This document shows positions 41,931-50,261 of a DNA stretch of 64,000 nt, one piece after another (positions within the stretch are counted from its first letter, which is position 1; each line of letters opens with the position of its first letter). Under the pieces are notes generated by a model. That model was given only the letters and a program-made list of their open reading frames with translations. It was not told where the DNA came from and did not search any database. This DNA is from M3007 sp044350425 (GTDB lineage Bacteria; Bacteroidota; Bacteroidia; Chitinophagales; Saprospiraceae). The position numbers and the translations under genes are program-made. The stretch covers positions 1-64,000 of the forward strand of contig JBILHS010000001.1 of NCBI GenBank assembly GCA_044350425.1, given 5' to 3'.

Positions 41931-44009
41931 ATGGAACACCAACATACCGACCATCCAAAACCACCACAAGCAGACCATTCAGATCGTGCCACCCACACCA
42001 TGCCCGACGGCACCGTGATGCATGGCGCGATGCATGGTGAGAACCATTCCGGTCACGGCGTAGGGCACGACCATTCTGCCATGATCGCCGATTTCCTGCG
42101 ACGTTTTTGGATATGTCTGGTGCCAACCATCCCCGTAGTGGCCATTTCACCCATGTTTCAAATGGCGGTCGGATATCACTTCGATTTTCCGGGGCGGGAT
42201 TGGGTGTCGGTCGTGCTAGGGTCTATCATTTATTTTTATGGCGGCTGGCCTTTTTTGAGCGGGTTGTGGGACGAAGTTCGCCGTCGCCAGCCCGGCATGA
42301 TGACCCTCATCGGGGTGGCTATTACGGTCGCTTTTTTTTACAGCACCGTTGTAGTGTTCAAGGTGGTGGAAGGCATGGATTTCTATTGGGAACTGGCCAC
42401 GCTGATCGTCATTATGCTCCTGGGGCACTGGCTCGAAATGAAATCCGTCGCCGGAGCATCAAATGCATTGGAGTTGATGGTCAAAATGCTGCCTGCTGAG
42501 GCTCACATGTATCACGGCGAGATGCTGCATGAGATGCGCGTGGACGAGCTGAAAATCGGCGACCTTGTGCTAGTGAAGCCCGGCGAGAAAATTCCGGTGG
42601 ACGGCACCGTGACCGATGGCAATAGCAGTGTAAACGAAAGTATGCTAACAGGAGAGAGTGTTCCGGTGCAAAAAAAGAAGGATGCAAAAGTCATTCTCGG
42701 AGCACTCAATGGTGAAGGCAGTTTGAAAATCCGCGTTGACAAATCAGGCAAAGACAGTTACCTCAACAAGGTCATCGCTCTTGTACAGGAAGCCCAATCT
42801 GCCAAATCAAACACCCAACATCTGGCCGACCGTGCAGCCAAGTGGCTGACATTCATTGCTTTGGGTGCTGGTTTTGGAACGATTGCTTTCTGGCTTGTCA
42901 AAGGGCAGAGCTTTGCCTTTGCGCTCGAAAGGATGGTCACGGTCATGGTAACTTCATGCCCCCATGCATTGGGGGTGGCAATTCCATTGGTAGTTGCTAT
43001 TTCTACGGCCATGACCGCCCGTCGGGGTTTGCTCATCCGAAACCGCACAGCTTTTGAAAACTCACGCCTGATCACGGCGATGGTATTTGATAAGACAGGC
43101 ACCCTGACCGAGGGTAAGTTTGGTGTATCGCGTATCGAGTCCATTGGAAATGATTTTGATGAAAACAGCCTGCTGGCTACGGCTGCCGCACTTGAACAGG
43201 AAAGCCAGCACCCGATAGCACAAGGTATCGTGGCTGCAGCCAAAGCCGCCGGGTTGAAGCTGCCGTCCGTTTCAAATTTTACATCTATTACCGGGAAAGG
43301 CGTAACTGGTGAGATCGGTAGCAAAAAGATCAGCGTCGTCAGTCCCGGCTATTTGAAAGAAAAAAATCTCAAAATACCCGACAATGCCGCTGGGAATGCT
43401 GCTGAAACCGTGGTCTACATTTTGGAAAATGATAACCCAGTGGGCTTTCTAGCGCTCTCAGATCAAATTCGACCTGATGCTGCCGAAGCGGTAAAACAAT
43501 TGAAAAACCAGGGCATCAAAGTTTTTATGGCAACGGGGGACAATGAAACCGTCGGAAAGGCCGTAGCCGAAAACCTGGGTCTGGACGGTTATTTTACGGA
43601 AGTACTGCCCCACCAAAAAGTCCAGATTGTAAAAGACTTGCAAGCCAAAGGCGAATTTGTGGCCATGACCGGCGACGGCGCGAACGACGCGCCCGCACTC
43701 GCCCAGGCCGATGTGGGCATAGCCGTTGGCTCAGGTACCGATGTGGCCGCCGAAACTGCGGATATCATCCTGACAGATAGTAAACCTTCAGACGTCCTTG
43801 GACTGGTGAATTTCGGCAAAGCCACCTATCGAAAAATGGTGCAAAACCTTTGGTGGGCAACAGGTTACAATGTGGTCGCTATTCCATTAGCTGCCGGGGT
43901 GTTGTACCCGCATTTTGTACTTAGTCCGGCTATGGGGGCTGTTTTGATGAGTTTGAGCACCATTGTGGTGGCGATAAACGCCCAGTTGTTGAAAAAAGAT
44001 TTGGAGTAA
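41931..44009 (+). CDS. CopB-type (P1B-3) copper-translocating ATPase
   Basis: 692 residues. A His-rich N-terminus (MEHQHTDHPKPPQADHSD, then HGENHSGHGVGHDH) replaces the CxxC metal-binding domain. The membrane metal site is SCPHALGVAIPLV near 343, a CPH motif typical of CopB-like P1B-3 ATPases rather than the CPC of Cu(I)-exporting CopA. The actuator TGESVPVQ, phosphorylation site DKTGTLTEGKF (Asp387) and hinge MTGDGANDAPAL are intact. It exports copper across the inner membrane. It follows the Met-rich lipoprotein by 14 bp and heads the metal-resistance island. Confidence 0.93.
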   Translation: MEHQHTDHPKPPQADHSDRATHTMPDGTVMHGAMHGENHSGHGVGHDHSAMIADFLRRFWICLVPTIPVVAISPMFQMAVGYHFDFPGRDWVSVVLGSIIYFYGGWPFLSGLWDEVRRRQPGMMTLIGVAITVAFFYSTVVVFKVVEGMDFYWELATLIVIMLLGHWLEMKSVAGASNALELMVKMLPAEAHMYHGEMLHEMRVDELKIGDLVLVKPGEKIPVDGTVTDGNSSVNESMLTGESVPVQKKKDAKVILGALNGEGSLKIRVDKSGKDSYLNKVIALVQEAQSAKSNTQHLADRAAKWLTFIALGAGFGTIAFWLVKGQSFAFALERMVTVMVTSCPHALGVAIPLVVAISTAMTARRGLLIRNRTAFENSRLITAMVFDKTGTLTEGKFGVSRIESIGNDFDENSLLATAAALEQESQHPIAQGIVAAAKAAGLKLPSVSNFTSITGKGVTGEIGSKKISVVSPGYLKEKNLKIPDNAAGNAAETVVYILENDNPVGFLALSDQIRPDAAEAVKQLKNQGIKVFMATGDNETVGKAVAENLGLDGYFTEVLPHQKVQIVKDLQAKGEFVAMTGDGANDAPALAQADVGIAVGSGTDVAAETADIILTDSKPSDVLGLVNFGKATYRKMVQNLWWATGYNVVAIPLAAGVLYPHFVLSPAMGAVLMSLSTIVVAINAQLLKKDLE

Positions 44010-44067
44010 TCATCCATGGATTCGTTTAACTTTGATGGCTGTTCAATACTATTACTGTTTTTATAAC

Positions 44068-45525
44068 ATGAAATTAATTCTGCTTTGCTGCTTTCTCGTC
44101 TTTTCAGATCTTTTGCTACCAGCACAAAACATAGTACAGTGGTCAGATTCGATGGTCGTAACTTCCACCCCACTACCCATCACGGCACCGCGCATTGCCT
44201 TGTTGAAAGACGGCACGCCCTTGGTGACCTGGGGCACGAGTGGCAACCCCGCTCAGATTTGGTGCTCCCGCTTTGAAAACGGGGCGTTCAGTACGCCCGT
44301 TGGCGTGCTCCAAATACCGGCGGAGCCAAGTTTATTTGGCTTTGGAGGCTATGATGTGGCGGTGTCTGACAGCCAGGTGTTCATCGTATTTGAGCAGATC
44401 CAGAGCGGTATCTTTTTAACACGCTCAGATGACGGAGGACTCAGTTTTGGAGATCCTAATCTGGTACAAGGCCCCATTTCAGGGGGATATGCAACCTTGT
44501 CGTCCGTGGCTGTGGATGGAACAGGCAATCCAATAGTCAGTTATATCCGCGACAAAAATGGCACCAGCTATGAAGTCCGTCGCTCCATGGATGGTGGCTT
44601 CAATTTCCAAGCCTCTGTGACGGCCAACGCGCCTGCACCAGGTGGCGCCGTTTGCGAGTGTTGTGTCTCAGACCTGCTGACTTCGGGAGATTCGGTTTGG
44701 CTGTTGTTTCGCAACAACAACCAGGACCTCCGCGATATTTGGGTGAGTCGATCCAGCGATCTGGCAGCGACATTCGACATCGCCTCCGATGTGGATGCAA
44801 CCGATTGGCATCTGAACGTTTGTCCCATAGCAGGGCCTCGAATGGCGCGTTCTGGCGATAGCCTGATTACAGTTTGGATGAGCAGTGCCAGCGGTAGCGG
44901 AAAAGTATATCTCAGTACTTTGCATGCTGGCAGCATGCAAACAGGTCAGCAATTCGGGTTTCCAAGCCCTCTGCCGCTCACGGTTCAAAGCCTGCCGGAT
45001 ATAACCGCCCAAGGGGATACCATAGGAGTGGTTTTTTTAGAAAAATCTAAGGAAATTGTGTTTCATTATTCCACGAATGGCACGATCGGATTGGCAAATC
45101 AAGCCATACGATTCGCAGTGCCAAATCATACCCTTCAATATCCCTCGTTGGCCTATCGAGACGGGGTTTTCCACCTCATTTACGCTGACGCAGCTGCAGA
45201 CAAAGTTTTGTACCGACAAGGCACCCTGACACAAAGCAGCCTGACACAAGAACCAGTCTCGTTGAGTGGCATTTCGGTGTTCCCTAACCCGGTGGCCTTA
45301 GGCCGTTCGCTGCTGGTTGAAATGGACCTGAAAAAAGCCGGGGATCTCAGTTTTGTTTTAATCGATGCAAACAGCAAAGTTGTGGCGGGATTTGAATTTC
45401 CTAAAAAAACGTTTGGGAACCAATCATTTGAACTTAAAACGACTGATTTGCCCGCAGGGATTTATGTCCTGACGGCCCGGCGGGATGGCGGGATTTTGGG
45501 GGTAGAAAAGGTAATTTTTCGATGA
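44068..45525 (+). CDS. secreted sialidase/BNR-like beta-propeller protein with T9SS sorting domain
   Basis: 485 residues from ATG 44068 (MKLILLCCFLVFSDLLLPAQ), a signal peptide. The body (about 25-390) has repeated Asp-box-like strands (LTRSDDGGLSFGDPNL, VRRSMDGGFNFQASV, SRSSDLAATFDIAS), pointing to a six-bladed propeller of the sialidase superfamily; enzyme activity cannot be judged. A CECC cluster (GGAVCECCVSDL) is unusual and could bind metal. The C-terminus (VSLSGISVFPNPVALG, LPAGIYVLTARR, GVEKVIFR) is a type A T9SS sorting domain. It sits between the copper ATPase and the oxidase remnant, so a role in metal handling at the surface is possible. Confidence 0.78.
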   Translation: MKLILLCCFLVFSDLLLPAQNIVQWSDSMVVTSTPLPITAPRIALLKDGTPLVTWGTSGNPAQIWCSRFENGAFSTPVGVLQIPAEPSLFGFGGYDVAVSDSQVFIVFEQIQSGIFLTRSDDGGLSFGDPNLVQGPISGGYATLSSVAVDGTGNPIVSYIRDKNGTSYEVRRSMDGGFNFQASVTANAPAPGGAVCECCVSDLLTSGDSVWLLFRNNNQDLRDIWVSRSSDLAATFDIASDVDATDWHLNVCPIAGPRMARSGDSLITVWMSSASGSGKVYLSTLHAGSMQTGQQFGFPSPLPLTVQSLPDITAQGDTIGVVFLEKSKEIVFHYSTNGTIGLANQAIRFAVPNHTLQYPSLAYRDGVFHLIYADAAADKVLYRQGTLTQSSLTQEPVSLSGISVFPNPVALGRSLLVEMDLKKAGDLSFVLIDANSKVVAGFEFPKKTFGNQSFELKTTDLPAGIYVLTARRDGGILGVEKVIFR

Positions 45526-45585
45526 ATGCAATTTGTTTTATACACCATCGGCGCTTCAGTTAAATGCCTGCATGAAAATTCAAAA

Positions 45586-46184
45586 ATGGCTTTTCAAAAA
45601 AATATTTATCAAAAAGTGCTGCCTGTAACGGTCTTGTTGCTTTTTACCGCGATGGTTATTGCTCAGAAAACGGTTCGTTACGACCTTTATATCAGCGATA
45701 CGACCGTGAATTACACGTGAAAAAAGGTTAAGGCCCTGGCTGGCTGCTACAAACTGAATGGCGATTGGGCCTAAATGACCACCACGGATACGAAAGCCAC
45801 CTTGGGCGATACATCGGACGAAACCAGTTTTTCCTGCCTTATCTGGGTTGGGATTATCGCTACCGGGCAGGCCAGGAACCCGAAACTGATATTTTCGGAC
45901 AAACCAACTCCAAAGACAGTCGCAAGGTCATCTGCGCTGGCTTCCGGTACACCTTGCCTATGTTTTTGATCGCAGATTTTAGGTTGGATCACGATGGCCA
46001 ATTCCGAATGCAGCTAAGTCGGGAAGACATTGCTGTCACCAACCGTCTGCGCTTGGGTTTCATGGTCAATTCTGACAGGGAATACATGGTGGGCGGGAGA
46101 TACATTTTGACTAAATACATCGCCTTGTCTTCGCATTATGACAGCGATATGGGCTTGGGTGTTGGGTTGGTTATTACTTATTGA
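45586..46184 (+). pseudogene. remnant of a CopA-like multicopper oxidase with C-terminal CopB-like barrel
   Basis: ATG 45586 opens a signal peptide (LPVTVLLLFTAMVIAQ) followed by KTVRYDLYISDTTVNYT, the characteristic start of Bacteroidota multicopper oxidases. A TGA stop replaces the following Gly codon, and KKVKA is readable beyond it. Directly after, in another frame, comes GPGWLLQTEWRLGLNDHHGY through YLGWDYRYR and SSHYDSDMGLGVGLVITY, the C-terminal CopB-like region of the same protein family. The copper-binding cupredoxin core, several hundred residues, is missing. This is one nonsense change plus one large internal deletion. The site fits the surrounding copper island, so oxidase-based resistance was lost here. 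Confidence 0.75.
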
Positions 46185-46230
46185 CTTATATTTGAAGTAC
46201 ACAAGCTTCCTTAATTGACTTGGATTGGCC

Positions 46231-46794
46231 ATGGATAAAATGATGCTCTATTTTGATCAATTCAATCCCCTCTCAGAAAGGGCGAAATTGGCTATTCAGG
46301 CGATTTGCCTCACCCAATCTCTCAAAAAAGGCCAGGACTTGCAATCCATTGGGCATACCTGTCGAACCATTTATTATATCAATAAGGGGATGGCACGCAT
46401 TTATTATTTTAAAGACGATATAGATGTAACGGAATGTTTTGCCTTTGAAAATCAAATTATTGCACGGGTTGAAAGCCTTTTTAGCGGCAAACCCTCTCGA
46501 AAAGGCATACAAATGTTGGAAAATTCAGAAGTTGTCGCAATCAACGCGACCAAGCTTTTCCAACTCTATGATACTTTCCCGGACATAGAGCGGTTGTTCC
46601 GAAGGATCTTTGAAGCAGGCTATGTTGACACCGTTAACCGTATTGAAAGCCTACAATTTCACAGTGCAGAGGAGCGATACCGTGAATTATTGCAGACTTC
46701 GCCAGATATTCTAAAAAGAGTCCCCCTCAAACTCATCGCGTCCTATCTTGGTATTACCCCTGTGAGTCTCAGCCGAATACGGGCGCATCACTGA
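46231..46794 (+). CDS. Crp/Fnr-family transcription regulator
   Basis: 187 residues from ATG 46231 (an upstream TTG at 46225 adds two). The N-terminal cyclic-nucleotide-binding-like domain (LKKGQDLQSIGHTCRTIYYI, NKGMARIYYF) lacks the arginine of cAMP-binding Crp. The C-terminal winged helix ends IASYLGITPVSLSRIRAHH, a shortened HTH typical of Bacteroidota Crp-like regulators. No Fnr Cys cluster is present. It precedes the MFS gene by 53 bp within the metal island, so it may control that island, though no binding site is identifiable. Confidence 0.87.
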   Translation: MDKMMLYFDQFNPLSERAKLAIQAICLTQSLKKGQDLQSIGHTCRTIYYINKGMARIYYFKDDIDVTECFAFENQIIARVESLFSGKPSRKGIQMLENSEVVAINATKLFQLYDTFPDIERLFRRIFEAGYVDTVNRIESLQFHSAEERYRELLQTSPDILKRVPLKLIASYLGITPVSLSRIRAHH

Positions 46795-46847
46795 TTTCTT
46801 ATCATTTGTAAAGTGTTTGTCGCAAGGTTGGAGGCCACCTTTGCAGG

Positions 46848-48152
46848 GTGAAACAAATACAACTCGGCCTTCGCGCCAATCTCTCCCAGTTTATCCTTTT
46901 GGTTATCATCAACGGCTTCGTAGGCGGCATGATCGGGATGGAACGGAGTATCCTGCCGCAACTGGCTGAAGTGGAATTCGGCATCGCAGCAAAAACTGCG
47001 GTGCTGTCATTTATTGTGGCCTTCGGTATTACCAAAGCATTTGCCAACCTGTTCACCGGCGCTTTGGCCAGCCGTTTGGGGCGCAAACGGCTGTTGTTAC
47101 TGGGTTGGGCGCTAGGTTTGCCTGTGCCCTTCATCCTGATGTTTGCCCCCACCTGGGGCTGGGTAATCGGCGCCAATATATTGCTCGGCGCACATCAGGG
47201 TTTTGCCTGGTCGGCCACGGTGGTGATGAAAATAGACCTCGCAGGCGAGCGCGACCGGGGGCTGGCGATGGGCTTGAACGAATTTGCAGGCTATCTCGCT
47301 GTGGCCTTGGCCGCGTTTGCAACTGGATGGATCGCAGGGGAATACGGATTGCGGCCATATCCATTTTATCTTGGGGTCGGTTTGTCGGTACTAGGTTTTG
47401 TTACCACGCTACTGTTTGTAAAGGATACACATGCCCATGTGGCAGCGGAAGCAGTCACAAGCAAAGTTCCGCGTCTTGAACAAATATTCCGTGATACCAG
47501 CTGGCGGCACCGCAACCTCGGCTCCGTGACCGTGACCGGCCTGGTCAACAACCTGAACGATGGCATGGTATGGGGACTACTCCCCATTTTACTACTCCAA
47601 AAATGTTTTTCATTGCATGAAATTGGCATTTTGGCAGCCGTGTATCCTGCAGTCTGGGGCATTGGGCAGTTGTTTAGCGGACGGCTTTCTGATTGGGTTT
47701 GCAAAAAAGACCTTTTACTGTGGGGAATGATCTTGCAGGGACTGGCCTTGTTGGGTTTGGCGATGGCGGGCAGTTTTGTCTCTTTCGCCCTGCTTCTGGC
47801 ACTTCTTGGTTGGGGGACAGCCATGGTGTACCCAACATTTCTCGCTTCGATTGCCGAAAATACACACCCGTTGGATCGGGCCAAAAGCCTGGGCGTATTC
47901 CGGTTTTGGCGGGACATGGGTTACGCGATCGGGGCTTTACTCACAGGGATTTTAGCCGATGCTTTTGGTATTCCAGCAAGTATTGTAGCCGTCGGAATAT
48001 TGACCGTGGCAATTGGAATTTGGGCTGATTATCGGATGCGGTGCGGGACAAGTAGCCCCGGCATTTTGACTTGGATGCGTCAGAAAACGATCAGAAAAAG
48101 CCGGCAAACAACCAAACCAAACGCAGTTGAATGGAACGCGAACAACACTTAA
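46848..48152 (+). CDS. MFS transporter
   Basis: 434 residues with twelve predicted membrane segments. The loop 2-3 motif SRLGRKRLLLLGWALGLPVP is the MFS signature (GxxxDRxGRR-like); a second copy follows in FSGRLSDWVCKKDLLLWGM. The start is a GTG at 46848, because no ATG precedes the first membrane segment. The C-terminal tail is basic (MRQKTIRKSRQTTKPN). The substrate is not evident; its place between the Crp-like regulator and the DsrE/His-rich genes suggests drug or metal-complex efflux. The promoter-like CCACCTTTGCA ends 2 bp before the start. Confidence 0.88.
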   Translation: MKQIQLGLRANLSQFILLVIINGFVGGMIGMERSILPQLAEVEFGIAAKTAVLSFIVAFGITKAFANLFTGALASRLGRKRLLLLGWALGLPVPFILMFAPTWGWVIGANILLGAHQGFAWSATVVMKIDLAGERDRGLAMGLNEFAGYLAVALAAFATGWIAGEYGLRPYPFYLGVGLSVLGFVTTLLFVKDTHAHVAAEAVTSKVPRLEQIFRDTSWRHRNLGSVTVTGLVNNLNDGMVWGLLPILLLQKCFSLHEIGILAAVYPAVWGIGQLFSGRLSDWVCKKDLLLWGMILQGLALLGLAMAGSFVSFALLLALLGWGTAMVYPTFLASIAENTHPLDRAKSLGVFRFWRDMGYAIGALLTGILADAFGIPASIVAVGILTVAIGIWADYRMRCGTSSPGILTWMRQKTIRKSRQTTKPNAVEWNANNT

Positions 48153-48278
48153 CTTTCGGTGTACAGGTATCCTTCTGGTGACTGGCGCAACCTATTTTAC
48201 CAATAGAAATCATCAAAACTGTGATCATCATCAAATCGAAAGTTTTCCTGTCCAAAATCAGCATAAAACAGACTAAAA

Positions 48279-48632
48279 ATGAAAGTTCTATTGATCATCA
48301 ATGAAGCCCCCTACGGCAACGAAAAAATGTACAATGCCCTACGTTTGGCACACCAATTGAAAAAAGACACGCCTGAAACCGACATCCGCGTTTTTCTAAT
48401 GGCCGATGCCGTCACGGCGGCGTTAAATGGTCAGGAAACGCCCAATGGTTATTATAACATGGGCCGGATGCTCCAACTTGTACTGAACCATGGCGGCGAA
48501 ATCAAACTTTGCGGTAGCTGCGCTCAGGCAAGAGGGCTCGCTGGACTTACCTTGCTGGAAGGGGTTGAGATGAGTAATATGCAGGATCTGGCGGCCTGGA
48601 CCATCGAAAGTGATCGGGTTTTGGTGTTTTAG
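48279..48632 (+). CDS. DsrE-family protein
   Basis: 117 residues of the DsrE/YchN fold: MKVLLIINEAPYGNEKMYNA at the first strand, VFLMADAVTAALNGQ, and IKLCGSCAQARGL with two Cys in the position of the active-site Cys of sulfur-relay DsrE proteins. Members pass sulfur or bind thiol compounds. It is co-directional with the metal genes, 72 bp before the His-rich periplasmic protein, so a thiol/metal stress role is inferred. The length is normal and the frame intact. Confidence 0.85.
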   Translation: MKVLLIINEAPYGNEKMYNALRLAHQLKKDTPETDIRVFLMADAVTAALNGQETPNGYYNMGRMLQLVLNHGGEIKLCGSCAQARGLAGLTLLEGVEMSNMQDLAAWTIESDRVLVF

Positions 48633-48704
48633 CGATTGAAATTTGCTTCTGACTTTAAATTTCTGATCTACTGGAGCCAGGTGCCTATCTTTGCTTTCTG
48701 TTTT

Positions 48705-49133
48705 ATGAAAGCTCAAATCGTTAAATTGTTCCTTCTTCTGAGTCTGTTCGTTGCATGGTCGGCGAGCACCGCCTTGGCATGTGGCAACCCAGACGATGAT
48801 CATATATCGAAATTTCATCACGACCATGGGCATAATTCAGGAGCACATGCGCACGAAATTGCTCAGAATCATCGCCGCTGCTTAGACAATTCAGAACATT
48901 GTAATCAGGAAAAATCCGGTCGGCCAAGCTCAGAAGGCCAGGACGGTCATTGTCATTGCCCTGGCTGCGGTACGACCTTTCACACGCCTTTAATATTTGC
49001 ACCCGCTGAGCTTACAATTTCTAATCGGCTTTTCTACGATAAATCGGCAGCACGTCAGGCATTTTACTTTGCCGATCACCTGCCTGAAGCCGTTTACTTC
49101 CCTATTTGGCAGCCACCCAAACTTGTTGCCTAG
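48705..49133 (+). CDS. His-rich periplasmic protein of the metal island
   Basis: 142 residues from ATG 48705 (MKAQIVKLFLLLSLFVAWSA), a signal peptide cut near ALA. The mature part is rich in His and Asp (DDDHISKFHHDHGHNSGAHA), with CLDNSEHC and HCHCPGCGTTFH Cys/His clusters, all suited to binding Cu, Zn, Co or Ag. It has no recognised fold. It lies 150 bp before the HMBD/RND cluster. A periplasmic metal buffer is the likely role. An in-frame start at 48636 would add a non-signal leader and is rejected. Confidence 0.72.
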   Translation: MKAQIVKLFLLLSLFVAWSASTALACGNPDDDHISKFHHDHGHNSGAHAHEIAQNHRRCLDNSEHCNQEKSGRPSSEGQDGHCHCPGCGTTFHTPLIFAPAELTISNRLFYDKSAARQAFYFADHLPEAVYFPIWQPPKLVA

Positions 49134-49283
49134 AGTCACGTTAGCCAGACGTGTTTCTTTTTGATTTAAGTGTATAGTATTTGGACTTAGGAATAGGTAC
49201 AGCGTTTTCGCTTTACACATTGGTAATTTCATATGCTGAACTCGAATCCCGTCTTTTTCTAAATTTTTAATTGTCAACATTTT

Positions 49284-50249
49284 ATGAAACATATCGTCTT
49301 CGCAGGCATTTTGCTTGCGGGGTTGCCCGGCGTATTTGCCCGTTGCCAAAACAAGCAATCCAAACCTCCTGAAACCGCTACCGCACACGACCACGCCAGC
49401 GGCGATCATGCGCACATTTACGTCTGCCCTATGCACCCGGAAGTAAAAAGTGACCAGGCCGGCACTTGTCCAAAATGCAATATTGCATTGGAAGAACGCC
49501 ATGCCGATCCTACCCTATTTGAAATGCGCTTCACAGCTCCAAAAGAGGCCATTGCAGGTAAGGAATTGACGCTAATTTTCACCCCGAAAATCAAAGGAAA
49601 CGAAGCATCTCTTGTACCGCTCGATGTGCAACATGAGAAAAAAATACACCTCATTGTCGTAAGCAGCGATCTGGCGTCGTTTGAGCATATTCACCCTGAA
49701 TTTCAGGAAGACGGCAGTTATCACGTGAAAACAACTTTTAAGCAGGGTGGAACATTCATGCTTTTTACAGACTACCAACCTACCGGAGGCGACCCTCAAC
49801 TGGAAAAAATCAGCCTCGATGTGAAGGGACAATCTGCGCCAGCCAAAACATGGTCAGAAGCCAAAACAACTTCTACCACAACAGGAGGGTATACGGTTTC
49901 ACTGGATTCTGAAATTGGAAAATATGTAGATCAAGGCGAAACCCATATCACTGTGAAGGTAATGAAGGGTAAAAAAGAAATCCTTGCCGCCCAACTCGAA
50001 AATTTCCTCGGCGCAAAAGGCCATGGTGTAATTGTCAGCACCGATGGCGAATACCGATACCTTCACCTACATCCAGGTGTAGAGCAGGATCGGCTGCACC
50101 TGGCGGCCTCTTTCGGCAAACCAGGGATTTATCGTGCCTGGTTACAATTCCAGCATGAAGGAAAGATTCAAACCGCTGACTTTATAGTTAATGTCGTAGC
50201 AGGTATGGGCGAAACACCCGAACCAGGACATGAAGGGCATTCCCACTAA
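49284..50249 (+). CDS. heavy-metal-binding-domain (HMBD) periplasmic protein
   Basis: 321 residues. The signal-like start MKHIVFAGILLAGLPGVFAR has a Cys two residues later but an imperfect lipobox (FARC). The HMBD motif is YVCPMHPEVKSDQAGTCPKC near 50 (CPMHP and CPKC). The rest is beta-rich (HIHPEFQEDGSYHVKTTF, FMLFTDYQPTGG, ending EPGHEGHSH) and resembles FixH/CusF-type adaptor extensions. It precedes the RND pump by 12 bp and probably delivers metal to the efflux complex in the periplasm. Confidence 0.85.
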   Translation: MKHIVFAGILLAGLPGVFARCQNKQSKPPETATAHDHASGDHAHIYVCPMHPEVKSDQAGTCPKCNIALEERHADPTLFEMRFTAPKEAIAGKELTLIFTPKIKGNEASLVPLDVQHEKKIHLIVVSSDLASFEHIHPEFQEDGSYHVKTTFKQGGTFMLFTDYQPTGGDPQLEKISLDVKGQSAPAKTWSEAKTTSTTTGGYTVSLDSEIGKYVDQGETHITVKVMKGKKEILAAQLENFLGAKGHGVIVSTDGEYRYLHLHPGVEQDRLHLAASFGKPGIYRAWLQFQHEGKIQTADFIVNVVAGMGETPEPGHEGHSH

Positions 50250-50261
50250 TTTCAAGAAAAA

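Noticed and set aside
42758..43324. 188-residue minus-strand frame opposite the copper ATPase
   Set aside because: Low-complexity antisense translation of a conserved ATPase region.
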